DNA of 64,000 nt from Pseudophaeobacter sp965641885. Its GTDB lineage: Bacteria; Pseudomonadota; Alphaproteobacteria; Rhodobacterales; Rhodobacteraceae. Positions within the stretch are counted from its first letter, which is position 1; each line of letters starts with the position of its first letter. The notes under the pieces were generated by a model that had not been told where the DNA came from, ran no database searches, and worked only from the letters and a program-made list of their open reading frames with translations. The position numbers were made by a program, and so were the translations under genes. The stretch is from assembly GCA_965641885.1 (NCBI GenBank), contig OZ282574.1:1674001-1738000 (forward strand). Direction: 5' to 3'. Positions 44,538-53,446 of this stretch are shown here, piece after piece.

Positions 44538-45167
44538 ATGCCACGCGCATTCGCAGAAATTAGTTTTACACCTTCCGTTCTTGCCCTGCAGACACAGAAC
44601 GGTTCGGCGCAAGGGTATTCCAAGTTTCTTCATCCGGACGCTGAGCGTGGTGATCGGATCGGCCCCGCTGAAGCAGAGTTTATTGTCGGAAGGGATGGCT
44701 TTTACCAAGCCACGGTTTCAGACTCTGGATGGCCTTATGTGCAGTTTCGTGGCGGACCTGCGGGGTTCCTTAAGGTGCTGGATGATCGAACGATTGCCTA
44801 TGCTGATTTTCGGGGAAACCGCCAGTATCTGAGCGCAGGCAATCTTGCGGAAAATGATCGCGTCTCAATGATCTTGATGGACTACCCAAATCGGCGAAGG
44901 CTCAAGGTTTGGGGCCGCGCAAAGCTGACCGCGGCAACCGAAAATCCGGAACTGATAGCCCAACTTCAGGACACGTCCTACCGCGGGCGACCAGAACGCG
45001 CTGTGGTCATAACGATTGAGGCGCTTGATTGGAACTGCCCGCAACACATCCCACAGCGGATGACCCTGGAGGAGCTGGAACCGCAACTTGAAACCATACG
45101 CACCGAACATTCGCGTCTGAAATCAGAGAACGAAGAACTAAGAACTGCGCTTGGTCTGAACGACTGA
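44538..45167 (+). CDS. Pyridoxamine-5'-phosphate-oxidase-fold flavin-binding protein
   Basis: A 209-residue protein of the PNPOx-like split-barrel fold. Core strands are GFYQATVSDSGWPYVQFRGGPAGFLKVLD, YADFRGNRQYLSAGNL and NDRVSMILMDYPNRRRLKVWGRA, where FMN would bind. A C-terminal coiled coil (LEELEPQLETIRTEHSRLKS) is an extension. The function is uncertain: such proteins act as general flavin reductases or F420/FMN-linked detoxifiers. It is followed after 40 bp by a secreted hydrolase in the same direction, probably an operon. Confidence 0.88.
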   Translation: MPRAFAEISFTPSVLALQTQNGSAQGYSKFLHPDAERGDRIGPAEAEFIVGRDGFYQATVSDSGWPYVQFRGGPAGFLKVLDDRTIAYADFRGNRQYLSAGNLAENDRVSMILMDYPNRRRLKVWGRAKLTAATENPELIAQLQDTSYRGRPERAVVITIEALDWNCPQHIPQRMTLEELEPQLETIRTEHSRLKSENEELRTALGLND

Positions 45168-45207
45168 TCAGCGCCTCACATTCACCCCACCAAAAAAGGA
45201 AACCAAA

Positions 45208-46188
45208 ATGACCAATCCGATTAAGTCGGCACTCTGCGCGAGCTTTCTGGCTTTGACTCTTGCATCCCCCAATATCGCCGCGTCATCCGCCTTCGCGGTT
45301 GAAACCAACGCCATGATCGATGTGACACAAACGTCGTTTCACTCGGAAATCATTGATGGAATCAGGATCGCATATCGTGAGGCTGGTGATCCGGCCAAAC
45401 CAACGATCTTGCTTTTGCATGGCTTTCCAACGTCGTCACACATGTTCCGCAATCTCATCCCCGAGCTTGCTGCCAACTACCATGTCATTGCGCCAGACTA
45501 TCCCGGTTTCGGGGCGTCAGACATGCCATTGGCAGAGGAGTTCGATTACTCCTTCGCCAAGGTCGCGGAGATGATGACCACACTTTTGGATCGCAAGGAT
45601 GTCAACAACTACGCGGTCTATTTGATGGATTACGGCGCGCCTGTCGGCTTTCGAATGTTTGCACAACATCCGGAGCGGGTGTCGGGCTTCATCATCCAGA
45701 ACGGCAATGCCTATGAGGAAGGTCTGCGCGAATTCTGGGATCCGATCAAAGCCTATTGGGCTGAACCCTCAACCGAAAATGGCGAAGCACTGCGCGGGTT
45801 TTTGGGAATGGAAGCGACGAAATGGCAATTCACCCATGGCACGCAAAACCCTGACGCGATCAGCCCTGACAATTTCTGGCACGTTCAGTACCTGCTGGAT
45901 CGTCCAGGCAATCAAGAGGTCCAACTGGCCATGTTCCTCGACTACGGTACCAACGTAGCTGAATACCCAAAATGGCAGGCGCTGTTTCGTGAATATCAAC
46001 CGCCGACATTGCTGATGTGGGGTAAGAACGACCATATATTCCCTGCCGATGGCGCACATCCGTACAAGCGCGACCTGAATAACATTGAGTTCCATTTGCT
46101 CGACACCGGCCACTTCGCGCTTGAAGAATTCGGCATCAATATCGCGGCTGGGATGATCGAGTTCCTAGATCAAAATACTACCCCATAA
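45208..46188 (+). CDS. Exported alpha/beta-hydrolase with Asp nucleophile
   Basis: A 326-residue hydrolase with a signal peptide (MTNPIKSALCASFLALTLAS...SAFA). The oxyanion HGFP is at 71-74; the nucleophile elbow reads LMDYGAPVGF, placing Asp141 where esterases have Ser; acid Asp275 lies in GKNDHIFP and His302 in TGHFALEE. An Asp nucleophile is the hallmark of haloalkane dehalogenases and epoxide hydrolases. Which of the two applies cannot be decided, as the halide-binding Trp pair and epoxide Tyr residues were not placed with certainty. A good AAAGGAAA site precedes the ATG. Confidence 0.88.
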   Translation: MTNPIKSALCASFLALTLASPNIAASSAFAVETNAMIDVTQTSFHSEIIDGIRIAYREAGDPAKPTILLLHGFPTSSHMFRNLIPELAANYHVIAPDYPGFGASDMPLAEEFDYSFAKVAEMMTTLLDRKDVNNYAVYLMDYGAPVGFRMFAQHPERVSGFIIQNGNAYEEGLREFWDPIKAYWAEPSTENGEALRGFLGMEATKWQFTHGTQNPDAISPDNFWHVQYLLDRPGNQEVQLAMFLDYGTNVAEYPKWQALFREYQPPTLLMWGKNDHIFPADGAHPYKRDLNNIEFHLLDTGHFALEEFGINIAAGMIEFLDQNTTP

Positions 46189-46207
46189 CACGCCAGAGGA
46201 ACCGGCA

Positions 46208-46238
46208 GATACCGCGCCCTTCAAAGAGGTGCGGTATC
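46208..46238 (+). promoter_or_regulatory. Intercistronic hairpin
   Basis: GATACCGC and GCGGTATC pair around a 15-nt loop between the hydrolase and the next small gene; no U-tract, so more probably RNA processing or attenuation than full termination. Confidence 0.4.
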
Positions 46239-46269
46239 CAGCCTGGCTGACAAAACCAAAGGAAATACC

Positions 46270-46467
46270 ATGCCCACGATTTCTCATCCAACAAGTGCAG
46301 GAGTCCCATTTTGGAAACGGTTTTATCGAGCCATTGCCGCCTATGAGGACGCGATGGATTTTGATCCCACTGAGCGTGCGGTTGCGGCTCTTCAAAAGAG
46401 AACAGCCGTTTTGGAGGAGAAAGTGGCCAAGCTTGAGGCCATTTGTCACGACGTTTCACACTCATAG
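46270..46467 (+). CDS. Small hypothetical protein with coiled-coil end
   Basis: A 65-residue protein with an AAAGGAAA ribosome-binding site at good spacing. The N-half is aromatic (GVPFWKRFYRAIAAYEDAMD) and the C-half a heptad-like helix (AVAALQKRTAVLEEKVAKLE). No signal peptide. Unknown function; probably cotranscribed with the hydrolase upstream and the membrane protein downstream. Confidence 0.65.
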   Translation: MPTISHPTSAGVPFWKRFYRAIAAYEDAMDFDPTERAVAALQKRTAVLEEKVAKLEAICHDVSHS

Positions 46468-46527
46468 AAAAGACGGCTCCCCGTGGCAGGAACGCCTCCG
46501 CTCACGTAATTTATCTGGAGAATACCG

Positions 46528-47142
46528 ATGGAAACCCTTGAAATATTTGGCGTTCAGTTTGTCTTGAGCGTAATTGTCTTCGCTTTGATTGCAAAATGGT
46601 ATGCCGCACCCTGGCTTGCTCATAAATCTAAACAAGTTGCTTTAGGGTTGCTGATCCTTCCACACGCATTCCGCCACATCGGACTCACATTCTTGACACC
46701 AGCAGGCGTCAAGGAGGGCATACCAAGCACCTTTGCCACTGCCGCAGCCTATGGTGATTTTGCCAGTGGGATTCTTGCGATACTTGCCTTGATTGCTTTG
46801 CGGAGAAATTGGCCCGTGGCCATGGCGTTGGTTTGGGTTTTTAGCCTAGTAGGTATTGCCGATTTGCTCAACGCGTTGCGGCAAGCAGAAGCTGTCCCTT
46901 ACTTTGCCGCTGTTTGGTACATCCCGACATTCCTGGTGCCGTTGTTACTAATCACACATGTCATGATTTTTGCACGCTTGCTTGGCGGCGACATGGCCAA
47001 TTGCGCCGCCCCGTGTTCACCGTCCATCCGGGATTCGAGCGGGGCAACGAGAGTGTCAAAAAGTGTTTGCCTAACTGTCAGCTCTGATCCTCTCGTCTTC
47101 CCGACACGACGAGCCACCACGCAAGAAGCGGAAAGCCAATGA
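46528..47142 (+). CDS. Four-helix membrane protein of unknown function
   Basis: A 204-codon frame with four or five hydrophobic helices in the first 155 residues (QFVLSVIVFALIAKWYAAPW, HAFRHIGLTFLTPAGV, FASGILAILALIAL, YIPTFLVPLLLITHVMIFAR). After ARLLGGD the last 45 codons are Ser/Thr/Arg-rich and run 65 bp into the convergent DUF4345 gene, which suggests that the natural stop was lost by a frameshift. The family was not identified. Confidence 0.7.
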   Translation: METLEIFGVQFVLSVIVFALIAKWYAAPWLAHKSKQVALGLLILPHAFRHIGLTFLTPAGVKEGIPSTFATAAAYGDFASGILAILALIALRRNWPVAMALVWVFSLVGIADLLNALRQAEAVPYFAAVWYIPTFLVPLLLITHVMIFARLLGGDMANCAAPCSPSIRDSSGATRVSKSVCLTVSSDPLVFPTRRATTQEAESQ

Positions 47143-47503
47143 GTTCCAGTGCAATTGACGGGGCAATTGCCGCGCTGAATATCACACCGCTGTCGATGTC
47201 ACTCAGCCGGAATAGGCCCGCGATCGCGATCATCGCCGACAGAATGATCAATGTTGGGCGGAACGTACGCATCGCAAGACCGCCGATTACGAAGGTGGCA
47301 CCGACACCAAACCAGATACCACCAATGAACCTTATGTGGCTATCCTGAGCGTGGAATATTGCAGCATCCATGATCGCCACGAAGTCGCGTGTCGATTGCC
47401 AGCCGAGTGTTTTGATCCCACCTAGACCAACGTTCAGTCCTAGAAAGATGATGGCTACGCCGACAATGGTGACAACCAGATTCAGTAAATTGATCTTTTT
47501 CAT
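47078..47503 (-). CDS. DUF4345-domain membrane protein
   Basis: A 141-residue, four-helix inner-membrane protein (LLNLVVTIVGVAIIFLGLNVGLGG, IRFIGGIWFGVGATFVIGGL) matching DUF4345. The start is set by an AAGGA site at 8 nt, the ATG two codons earlier being too close. It is divergent from a TetR gene with an inverted repeat in the 128-bp gap; function unknown. Confidence 0.85.
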   Translation of the reverse strand: MKKINLLNLVVTIVGVAIIFLGLNVGLGGIKTLGWQSTRDFVAIMDAAIFHAQDSHIRFIGGIWFGVGATFVIGGLAMRTFRPTLIILSAMIAIAGLFRLSDIDSGVIFSAAIAPSIALELIGFPLLAWWLVVSGRREDQS

Positions 47504-47544
47504 TTCCATGTTCCTTGAGGGAGTTCTGCTGGGTATCTATTTTA

Positions 47545-47609
47545 TTTAGTACGCGTTCCATATTAATGTAGCCTTGACAACGCAAGCATTATTTGTGACG
47601 CGTGCTAAA
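47545..47609. promoter_or_regulatory. 12-bp inverted repeat in the TetR/DUF4345 gap
   Basis: TTTAGTACGCGT and, 41 bp on, ACGCGTGCTAAA are complementary at 11 of 12 positions. They could be paired half-sites for TetR repressor dimers acting on both promoters. Confidence 0.4.
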
Positions 47610-47631
47610 ATACTATTGGAGAACCCAACCC

Positions 47632-48246
47632 ATGGCTAAGACCGCAGGCAGGCCGCCCCGCAGCGAGAGTGACATTGCGGAGTACAGATCAAAGATCGCA
47701 AAGCAAGCACTCGCGATCTATCGCGCAGAAGGTTTTGATGCGGTTTCGATGCGCCGTCTTGCCAAGGAGGTCGGATGTGCCCCGATGACGATCTATGCGC
47801 ATTTTGAGGGCAAACACGATATTCTACGATATCTGTGGGCGGATGTTCTTGCCGACATGTCCAGCGAAATTCAAGGAAAATTAGAACGGATCGATGCACC
47901 GGCTGAACGTCTACAAATGGCTGCGCAGACTTTTGTATCTTATTGGGTCGATCATCCCGACCATTTTAGGCTCGTCTTTATGTCGAACGACGTAACGCGG
48001 TCGGACGTCAGCACATTTGTCATGGACGAAGAAACGTTGGCACACTTTCAGATGTTTTCGGATCTGGTGCAGGACATTCTTCAAAATGAGAGCAACGTCA
48101 AAGCAAGCACCGACACACTGATATCTGGAATGATAGGCATCGCACTTTGTCTCAATACGATCCGTGACTACCCTTGGACCTACGCTAAGATGATGACCGA
48201 CAGATTGCTCACGGGCATTATCTCCCCTGTCGATACTGCGTCCTGA
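47632..48246 (+). CDS. TetR-family regulator
   Basis: A 204-residue repressor. HTH: IAKQALAIYRAEGFDAVSMRRLAKEVGCAPMTIYAHFEGKHDIL. The C-terminal ligand domain (TetR_C_33-like, WVDHPDHFRLVFMSND) is all-helical. The start after GGAGAACCC was preferred to an ATG ten codons earlier. Divergent from DUF4345. Confidence 0.92.
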   Translation: MAKTAGRPPRSESDIAEYRSKIAKQALAIYRAEGFDAVSMRRLAKEVGCAPMTIYAHFEGKHDILRYLWADVLADMSSEIQGKLERIDAPAERLQMAAQTFVSYWVDHPDHFRLVFMSNDVTRSDVSTFVMDEETLAHFQMFSDLVQDILQNESNVKASTDTLISGMIGIALCLNTIRDYPWTYAKMMTDRLLTGIISPVDTAS

Positions 48247-48248
48247 AG

Positions 48249-49139
48249 TTAACCCCGCCTCAGTTCTTCTGCCAGAAAATCATAGACCCTGCGAATGCGG
48301 CGGCTTGTTGAGAGTTCTCGGTGGGCGACAAGCCAGATCGGGAAGATGAGCGGTTCGAGATCAGGGAGAACGCGGCGCACGATGGGGTCCGCGTCGCCGA
48401 TATAAGCGTCCAGAATGCCGATAGCCGCTCCCTGGCGCACAAGTTCCCACATAACCAGATAACTTTCGGTAAGAAGCGGAAAGTTCGCCTCAGTCAGGCC
48501 AAGCCCGAGCGTGTTGAGACCTTTGAGCATCATGCCGCCATGATCCATATTCACGAAGTCAGCGTGACGCAGATCGTAGGGCTTCGTTGGGTTACCTATC
48601 TTTTCAATATAGTCCGGTGTTGCATAAAGCACCGCATCAGCATCGCCGATCCTTTTGGCGATTAGATCGGGTTCGGTGGGCCGGAAATTGCGGATGGCGA
48701 TATCGGCCTCGCGGCGACGAAGGTCGCTGGCATGATTGGCCACGACAATCTCAACCTGAATGCCGGGTTCCATGATGCGTAATTTAGCAATGATTGGCGG
48801 TAACAGCACCACGGCATAGGTCTCGCTGGCCGAGATGCAGATCGTGCCTTCTAATGCTTGCGATTGGCCGAGAGCCGTCATCGAGACACGACCTGCAGCC
48901 TCTCCCATGTCGCGTACATGGTCCAGCAGTTCTAACCCACTTGGCGTGAGTGTGAGGCCGCGACCGACACGCTCAAACAAAACGATTCCCAGTTCCTGCT
49001 CAAGCCCGTCTACCTGACGCCCAAGAGTTGGTTGGGCCATGCCCAATGCACGCGCGGCGGCTGACAACGATCCTTCCTCAGCCGTGACCAAGAAAGCCCG
49101 TGCTTTGTTCCAATCAAATTTTACCGAGCGCCAATCCAT
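48249..49139 (-). CDS. LysR-family regulator (divergent from DUF4386 gene)
   Basis: A 296-residue regulator with HTH FLVTAEEGSLSAAARALGMAQPTLGRQVDGLEQELG and LysR effector domain. It ends 2 bp after the convergent TetR gene's stop and is divergent from a membrane-protein/oxidoreductase operon (148-bp gap), its probable target. Confidence 0.92.
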   Translation of the reverse strand: MDWRSVKFDWNKARAFLVTAEEGSLSAAARALGMAQPTLGRQVDGLEQELGIVLFERVGRGLTLTPSGLELLDHVRDMGEAAGRVSMTALGQSQALEGTICISASETYAVVLLPPIIAKLRIMEPGIQVEIVVANHASDLRRREADIAIRNFRPTEPDLIAKRIGDADAVLYATPDYIEKIGNPTKPYDLRHADFVNMDHGGMMLKGLNTLGLGLTEANFPLLTESYLVMWELVRQGAAIGILDAYIGDADPIVRRVLPDLEPLIFPIWLVAHRELSTSRRIRRVYDFLAEELRRG

Positions 49140-49287
49140 GCAAATATGCATATCAAATCACAGGATTTGGTCAATTCGCATAGTTGCACGGACGCACTAA
49201 ACCGAAGTCAACATCTTTACGCCGACCCCCGAAATTCGGTTTTGCCCAAAAGCACCAGTCGCGCTTTGGCCCATGAAAGGAAATCCC

Positions 49288-50016
49288 ATGTCGAAGGACA
49301 TTCAAAACACATTGAACCTGAAAGATGCCCGCATTGCAGGCGCGCTCTACCTCACCATTGCCGTTTGCGGCGGTTTCAGCATTGGCTATGTGCCGGCGCA
49401 AATCGTCGTAACAGGAGATGCCTCGTCCACAGCTGCCAATCTGATGGGCCAGCTTGGGTTGTTTCGATTGGGCGTGCTTGCAGATAGCGCGGTCATCCTG
49501 CTGGAGATCGCGATCACGGTTATCCTTTATCAGATGTTTCGCACCACCAGCCCAAGGCTTGCCCTTATCGCGATGGTATCCCGTTTGGGTATGATCGTCG
49601 TCATGGCGATCAACCTGTTGTTGTGGGTTATGCCCTACGTGCTGTTGACCCAACCAATGGGGCTTGACCCGACTGACAGTCTGGCCTTTGCGCAAGTCTT
49701 TTTCGAGGCGCATGCCCTTGGTATTTACGTCTGGCAGCTTTTCTTTGGCGCACATTTGCTGGCCCTTGGATGGATTATCCTGCATTCCAGATTGGTGCCG
49801 CATCTACTTGGCTGGGGTCTGTTTATCGGGGCGTTTGGCTATCTGATCCAAGGCCTTGTTGAGCTGACGTTCACTGATGTTGCAGCACTGGACATCACCA
49901 TTATCGGATTGCTCGTGATTGTTACGATCGCGGAGCTTGGGTTCGGGTTTTGGCTGCTTATCCGTGGCCTGCGCGGCAATACTGCCCAAACCGTTTCCAC
50001 TCCTCGGACAGCTTAA
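49288..50016 (+). CDS. DUF4386-family membrane protein
   Basis: A 242-residue protein with six hydrophobic helices, the family-typical ARIAGALYLTIAVCGGFSIGYV start and YVWQLFFGAHLLALGWIILHS-x-x-x-P-H-L-L-GWGLFIGAFGYL block. The AAAGGAAA site selects the ATG five codons inside the longest frame. It is 12 bp upstream of the oxidoreductase gene, forming an operon. Molecular role is unknown. Confidence 0.88.
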   Translation: MSKDIQNTLNLKDARIAGALYLTIAVCGGFSIGYVPAQIVVTGDASSTAANLMGQLGLFRLGVLADSAVILLEIAITVILYQMFRTTSPRLALIAMVSRLGMIVVMAINLLLWVMPYVLLTQPMGLDPTDSLAFAQVFFEAHALGIYVWQLFFGAHLLALGWIILHSRLVPHLLGWGLFIGAFGYLIQGLVELTFTDVAALDITIIGLLVIVTIAELGFGFWLLIRGLRGNTAQTVSTPRTA

Positions 50017-50028
50017 GGAGCTTTTGAA

Positions 50029-51066
50029 ATGTATGCCTATACTTATACTGAATACGGCGGCCCCGACGTTTTGAATTTCGTTGAACTGCCAACCCCAACA
50101 CCTAAAGCAAACGAAGTGCTGATCCGTATTGTTGCAACCACCGTCAGTGCGGGTGACTGGCGAGCCCGCAGCTTGACGATGCCCGCTGGGTTAGGACTTG
50201 TTGGACGACTTGTCTTCGGCATAACGCGCCCTCGCAAGCCAGTTCTTGGAACTGATCTATCCGGCGTAGTCGAAGCCATCGGTGCAGATGTGACCACTTT
50301 CCAACCTGGGGATGCTGTCATCGGTTTTCCAGGCGCAGGATTTGGCGCGCATGCGGAATACATCACGATGCCAGCCGATGGAAAGGTCGTCCGCAAACCT
50401 GAAACCCTGAACTTCGAGGAAGCAGCAGCCATCCCATTTGGGGCCACAACCGCATATGATTTTCTGATCAATAAGGGGAGATTACGCGCAGGTGAACGGG
50501 TTCTGATCAACGGGGCGTCCGGATCTGTCGGCTCTGCCTGCGTGCAACTCGCCAAGCACTTCGGGGCCGAAGTGACGGGCATCTGCAGCGCCACAAATGT
50601 AGATCTCGTGCGTAACATCGGGGCCGACCATGTCATCGACTACAACACGCAAGACTTTACCAAAGAAGGCCCGCAATACGACATGGTCGTGGATACCGTT
50701 GACACAGCACCTTGGGACCGGGCGCGGCACGCCTTGGTGCCAAACGGTCGTATGCTGCTGATCGCAGGATCTACATCCGACATGATCTTGGGTTGGCTCA
50801 AGGCCCGGTTGCGCGGCAAGCGTCTGATTGGCGGTGTGGCGTCAGAGTCAGTCAATATCCTGCGCAAAGTCGTTGATCTCGCAGCTGCCGGAGATTTCCA
50901 TCCGGTCATCGACCGAAGCTTTGATTTTTCCCAAATGATTGCCGCGCATACCCATGTCGATACTGGGCACAAGAAGGGCAACGTCGTTGTGACGATCAAA
51001 TCTCAAAGTAACGCGCATTTCCATGATGACGAAGATCTTCAAATGGCAGAGACAGCTCATGTCTGA
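50029..51066 (+). CDS. Zinc-type alcohol dehydrogenase/quinone oxidoreductase (MDR family)
   Basis: A 345-residue medium-chain dehydrogenase of the zinc-independent quinone-reductase branch: GroES-like part (YTEYGGPDVLNFVELPTPTPKANEVLIRI), then the nucleotide-binding Rossmann motif INGASGSVGSACVQLAKHFGAEVTG. Cys/His zinc ligands are not visible. It would reduce quinones or enones with NAD(P)H. The C-terminal FDFSQMIAAHTHVDTGHKKG matches the pseudogene at 40950. Its last codons overlap the next gene by 8 bp. Confidence 0.92.
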   Translation: MYAYTYTEYGGPDVLNFVELPTPTPKANEVLIRIVATTVSAGDWRARSLTMPAGLGLVGRLVFGITRPRKPVLGTDLSGVVEAIGADVTTFQPGDAVIGFPGAGFGAHAEYITMPADGKVVRKPETLNFEEAAAIPFGATTAYDFLINKGRLRAGERVLINGASGSVGSACVQLAKHFGAEVTGICSATNVDLVRNIGADHVIDYNTQDFTKEGPQYDMVVDTVDTAPWDRARHALVPNGRMLLIAGSTSDMILGWLKARLRGKRLIGGVASESVNILRKVVDLAAAGDFHPVIDRSFDFSQMIAAHTHVDTGHKKGNVVVTIKSQSNAHFHDDEDLQMAETAHV

Positions 51067-51604
51067 TGCACACAGTTTTAGGATCATTGGCCTGTGCATC
51101 TTGGCGGCATTCCCACTTTTCGGAGTTGGCCAAGCCCTCTTGGGCAGTGAGTGGCACTGGCTTGGCCTGCTCATGTGCCTCGGCAATTCCGTGGCCGTGA
51201 TTACCATCGGACTTCTGATGCGCCCGATGATCGCGACAACAGCGCCACGCAGCGGAGGCATCTATCTCTCGGCGCGTATAGCTGAAGGCTTGTTGTTGGG
51301 CATATCGGTCATGGCACAACAGGGCAGTTTCATTGGATTGACGACATCAGCCGACACCTTTTATCAACTCGGCATGATAGCACTCGGCCTTGGCAGCTTA
51401 CCTATGTGCCTCTGGCTGATCCGGTCGAAGTTTGTTCATACTGCGCTCGGAGCGTTGGGTTTCATCGGCTACGTATGTCTCGTCGTCGCGATGATTGCCG
51501 CAGCATCCAATTTTGAGACAGCGTCGATGCTACTGCTGCTCCCCGGTGCCGCGTTCGAGGTAATGTTTGGCCTCATTCTTGTACTGCGTGGCCCAGGGAA
51601 GTGA
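51059..51604 (+). CDS. DUF4386-like small membrane protein
   Basis: A 181-residue protein with six hydrophobic helices (IIGLCILAAFPLFGVGQALLG, WLGLLMCLGNSVAVITIGLLM, YLSARIAEGLLLGISVM). Layout resembles the DUF4386 protein two genes upstream, but it is shorter. Its ATG overlaps the oxidoreductase stop, implying translational coupling; an ATG 12 codons earlier is less well placed. Last gene of the operon, followed by a terminator. Confidence 0.75.
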   Translation: MSDAHSFRIIGLCILAAFPLFGVGQALLGSEWHWLGLLMCLGNSVAVITIGLLMRPMIATTAPRSGGIYLSARIAEGLLLGISVMAQQGSFIGLTTSADTFYQLGMIALGLGSLPMCLWLIRSKFVHTALGALGFIGYVCLVVAMIAAASNFETASMLLLLPGAAFEVMFGLILVLRGPGK

Positions 51605-51642
51605 GCGCAACGGTTTGCACTTTAGGCCAACCCGTCCGAAAG

Positions 51643-51673
51643 CCCGCCTTTCGTGTTTTTTGCGAAAGGCGGG
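51643..51673 (+). terminator. Terminator hairpin
   Basis: An 11-bp perfect stem CCCGCCTTTCG/CGAAAGGCGGG with a T-rich loop, 39 nt after the last gene of the DUF4386 operon. Confidence 0.75.
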
Positions 51674-51834
51674 ATCGTGGCGGCCGCGCCCTCTTGGTCT
51701 CTGTTGAGACTTTCGTCATGACTGCCACAAGCGGCGGCCCTGGCTCTGACCCTCGGTTTGAGCGGATAGGCGACGGTTTGGTCAGAAACGTCTGACGATA
51801 GGAACCCATTGCTTGGGGCTTCAACAGGCATCGA

Positions 51835-52380
51835 TCAGGCGTAGGCACGTTTCCTTTTGCACGCCCAAGAGCCGACACCAAGCAAGACGATCAAGACAGC
51901 AGTCGTCGTTAAGCCTGATTTTAAAATGGAAGCGACACTTGCCGCCAAGACAGTGTTGGCTGATATTTCAGGCCAACTCAGGATCATGACGCAGATGCCG
52001 GCGTTCTCTAAATAGTCAGCGATAGCTGCCACAATCGAAAACCAAGTTCCAATTCGAACAAGCTTTTGACTTACGTCTCGTGAACCAAGCCATTTGAACA
52101 ATGATACTAAGGTCAGCGCCATCAGAGAGGGATAAACTAGATCAAGTGGAATTTGTCGCGTGAGATAGTACCACCTTCCACTGGTTTCCAAGGCATCGAT
52201 CAGCGAATTTGCCAATTCAGCCGAATATCCGCCGGGGCGCATGTCGAAAGGGCGAAGGCCGGATACGGTCTCGATGTGCGCCAGAGTGCCAAAGATCATC
52301 AGCAGATAGATTCCGGCGGCAGCGAGACCGAAGAGTGCCGCTTGCCGCCCGTACTGCTTAGTTGGTATCGTCATATTCAT
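51835..52380 (-). CDS. Four-helix membrane protein of unknown function
   Basis: A 181-residue protein with hydrophobic helices at QAALFGLAAAGIYLLMIFGTL, DLVYPSLMALTLVSLFKWLG, IGTWFSIVAAIADYLENAGI and GLTTTAVLIVLLGVGSW. The DYLEN segment within a helix is seen in a family of uncharacterised bacterial membrane proteins. AAGGAGAAC precedes the start. It is divergent from a Crp-type regulator at 80 bp, which probably controls it. Confidence 0.75.
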   Translation of the reverse strand: MNMTIPTKQYGRQAALFGLAAAGIYLLMIFGTLAHIETVSGLRPFDMRPGGYSAELANSLIDALETSGRWYYLTRQIPLDLVYPSLMALTLVSLFKWLGSRDVSQKLVRIGTWFSIVAAIADYLENAGICVMILSWPEISANTVLAASVASILKSGLTTTAVLIVLLGVGSWACKRKRAYA

Positions 52381-52460
52381 TGGTTGTTCTCCTTACCGTT
52401 GGCACCGTCGTACTGAGCGCGAGCAAAGCTGGCATTATCGTTTGATAAGGAATTCGCGAT

Positions 52461-53045
52461 TTGGACCTCTTTACCTTTCTGACATGTCCCCCGAACGCAT
52501 TAAATAGAGACACAGCGCATGAGTTCGCGGCAGCATGGAATGTTGAATTTGTCGAAAAGGGGCGTCGCATTGCGACGCAAGGCGAACCAGATCCAATGGA
52601 GCACATCATTCTTGATGGGCGCGCCACGAGCCAAATTAGCGATCCAGAAGGCCGCAGCGTTTGCGTTAGCTTTAACGCAGGTCCGTGCGTGGTCGCACCA
52701 AATGTCGCGAGAACTAGAAACGGGACCTCGCTCGTATCAATAGATGTAGTTGCGGACGCGTTAGTTGCGCACATGGACAGCCGCGCTTTGACTGAGCTCA
52801 TGTTGGTATCGGAGCCAATTCGCGAATGGGCAAACGGCATTTTGCAACAAGAACTGGCCCGTAAGGCTGACCGGGAGTGGTGCCTTGCTGCGCTTGGCGG
52901 GGCAGACCGCCTTGCGTGGTTTCGCGAAGATTTCCCGCGTCACGAAGGGCTCTTCGGCCATCATTTGATTGCATCTTTTCTCGGTGTCACACCGGTCACA
53001 CTCAGTCGGCTTCGCGGTGCCGAGCGAAACACGGCGGTTGACTGA
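52461..53045 (+). CDS. Crp/Fnr-like transcriptional regulator
   Basis: A 194-residue protein with a cyclic-nucleotide-binding-like jelly roll (VEKGRRIATQGEPDPMEHIILDGRATSQISDPEGRSVCVSF) and a C-terminal HTH (HHLIASFLGVTPVTLSRLRG). No Fnr-type Cys cluster is seen and the cAMP-contact residues are not conserved. The frame begins at a TTG; no ATG fits better. Divergent from the membrane-protein gene. Confidence 0.8.
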   Translation: MDLFTFLTCPPNALNRDTAHEFAAAWNVEFVEKGRRIATQGEPDPMEHIILDGRATSQISDPEGRSVCVSFNAGPCVVAPNVARTRNGTSLVSIDVVADALVAHMDSRALTELMLVSEPIREWANGILQQELARKADREWCLAALGGADRLAWFREDFPRHEGLFGHHLIASFLGVTPVTLSRLRGAERNTAVD

Positions 53046-53389
53046 GGGTTCGATGGGGGGGACCTATTGCTAACAAAGCTGACAATGATAGCTGCCGTAG
53101 CAAAATGGCGTCTAGTCCGCATCGTAACAGTTCACGTTCGGTGCAGCGAAAGTGTGGTTTGGGAATGCCAAATTTTAACCATTCTTAATGGCCGCTCTGG
53201 TGAATTCGCTGCGTCGCCAAAAGTATTGCCGCCGCAACTACAAACGAATGCTGCGTCAGCAACATGGCCAAACGTGAATGTCAGGAAAGTCCGCACAGCA
53301 GACCTCGGTGCAAAGCGCAGCGAAGGTCTGGTTTCCGCCCGGTATTGTAAACGACGTGAACGGCCCGAGGTGTGGGGTGCTGCATGGAC
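53046..53389. other. Gene-less spacer left of IS407-type copy 2
   Basis: No supported gene; fragments in the style of the dispersed spacer repeat only. Confidence 0.4.
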
Positions 53390-53446
53390 TGAGCCTCCCC
53401 CTTTGAAGTGGTCCGCCCCTATAGTTAGGAAAGCGGAGGACCAAGA

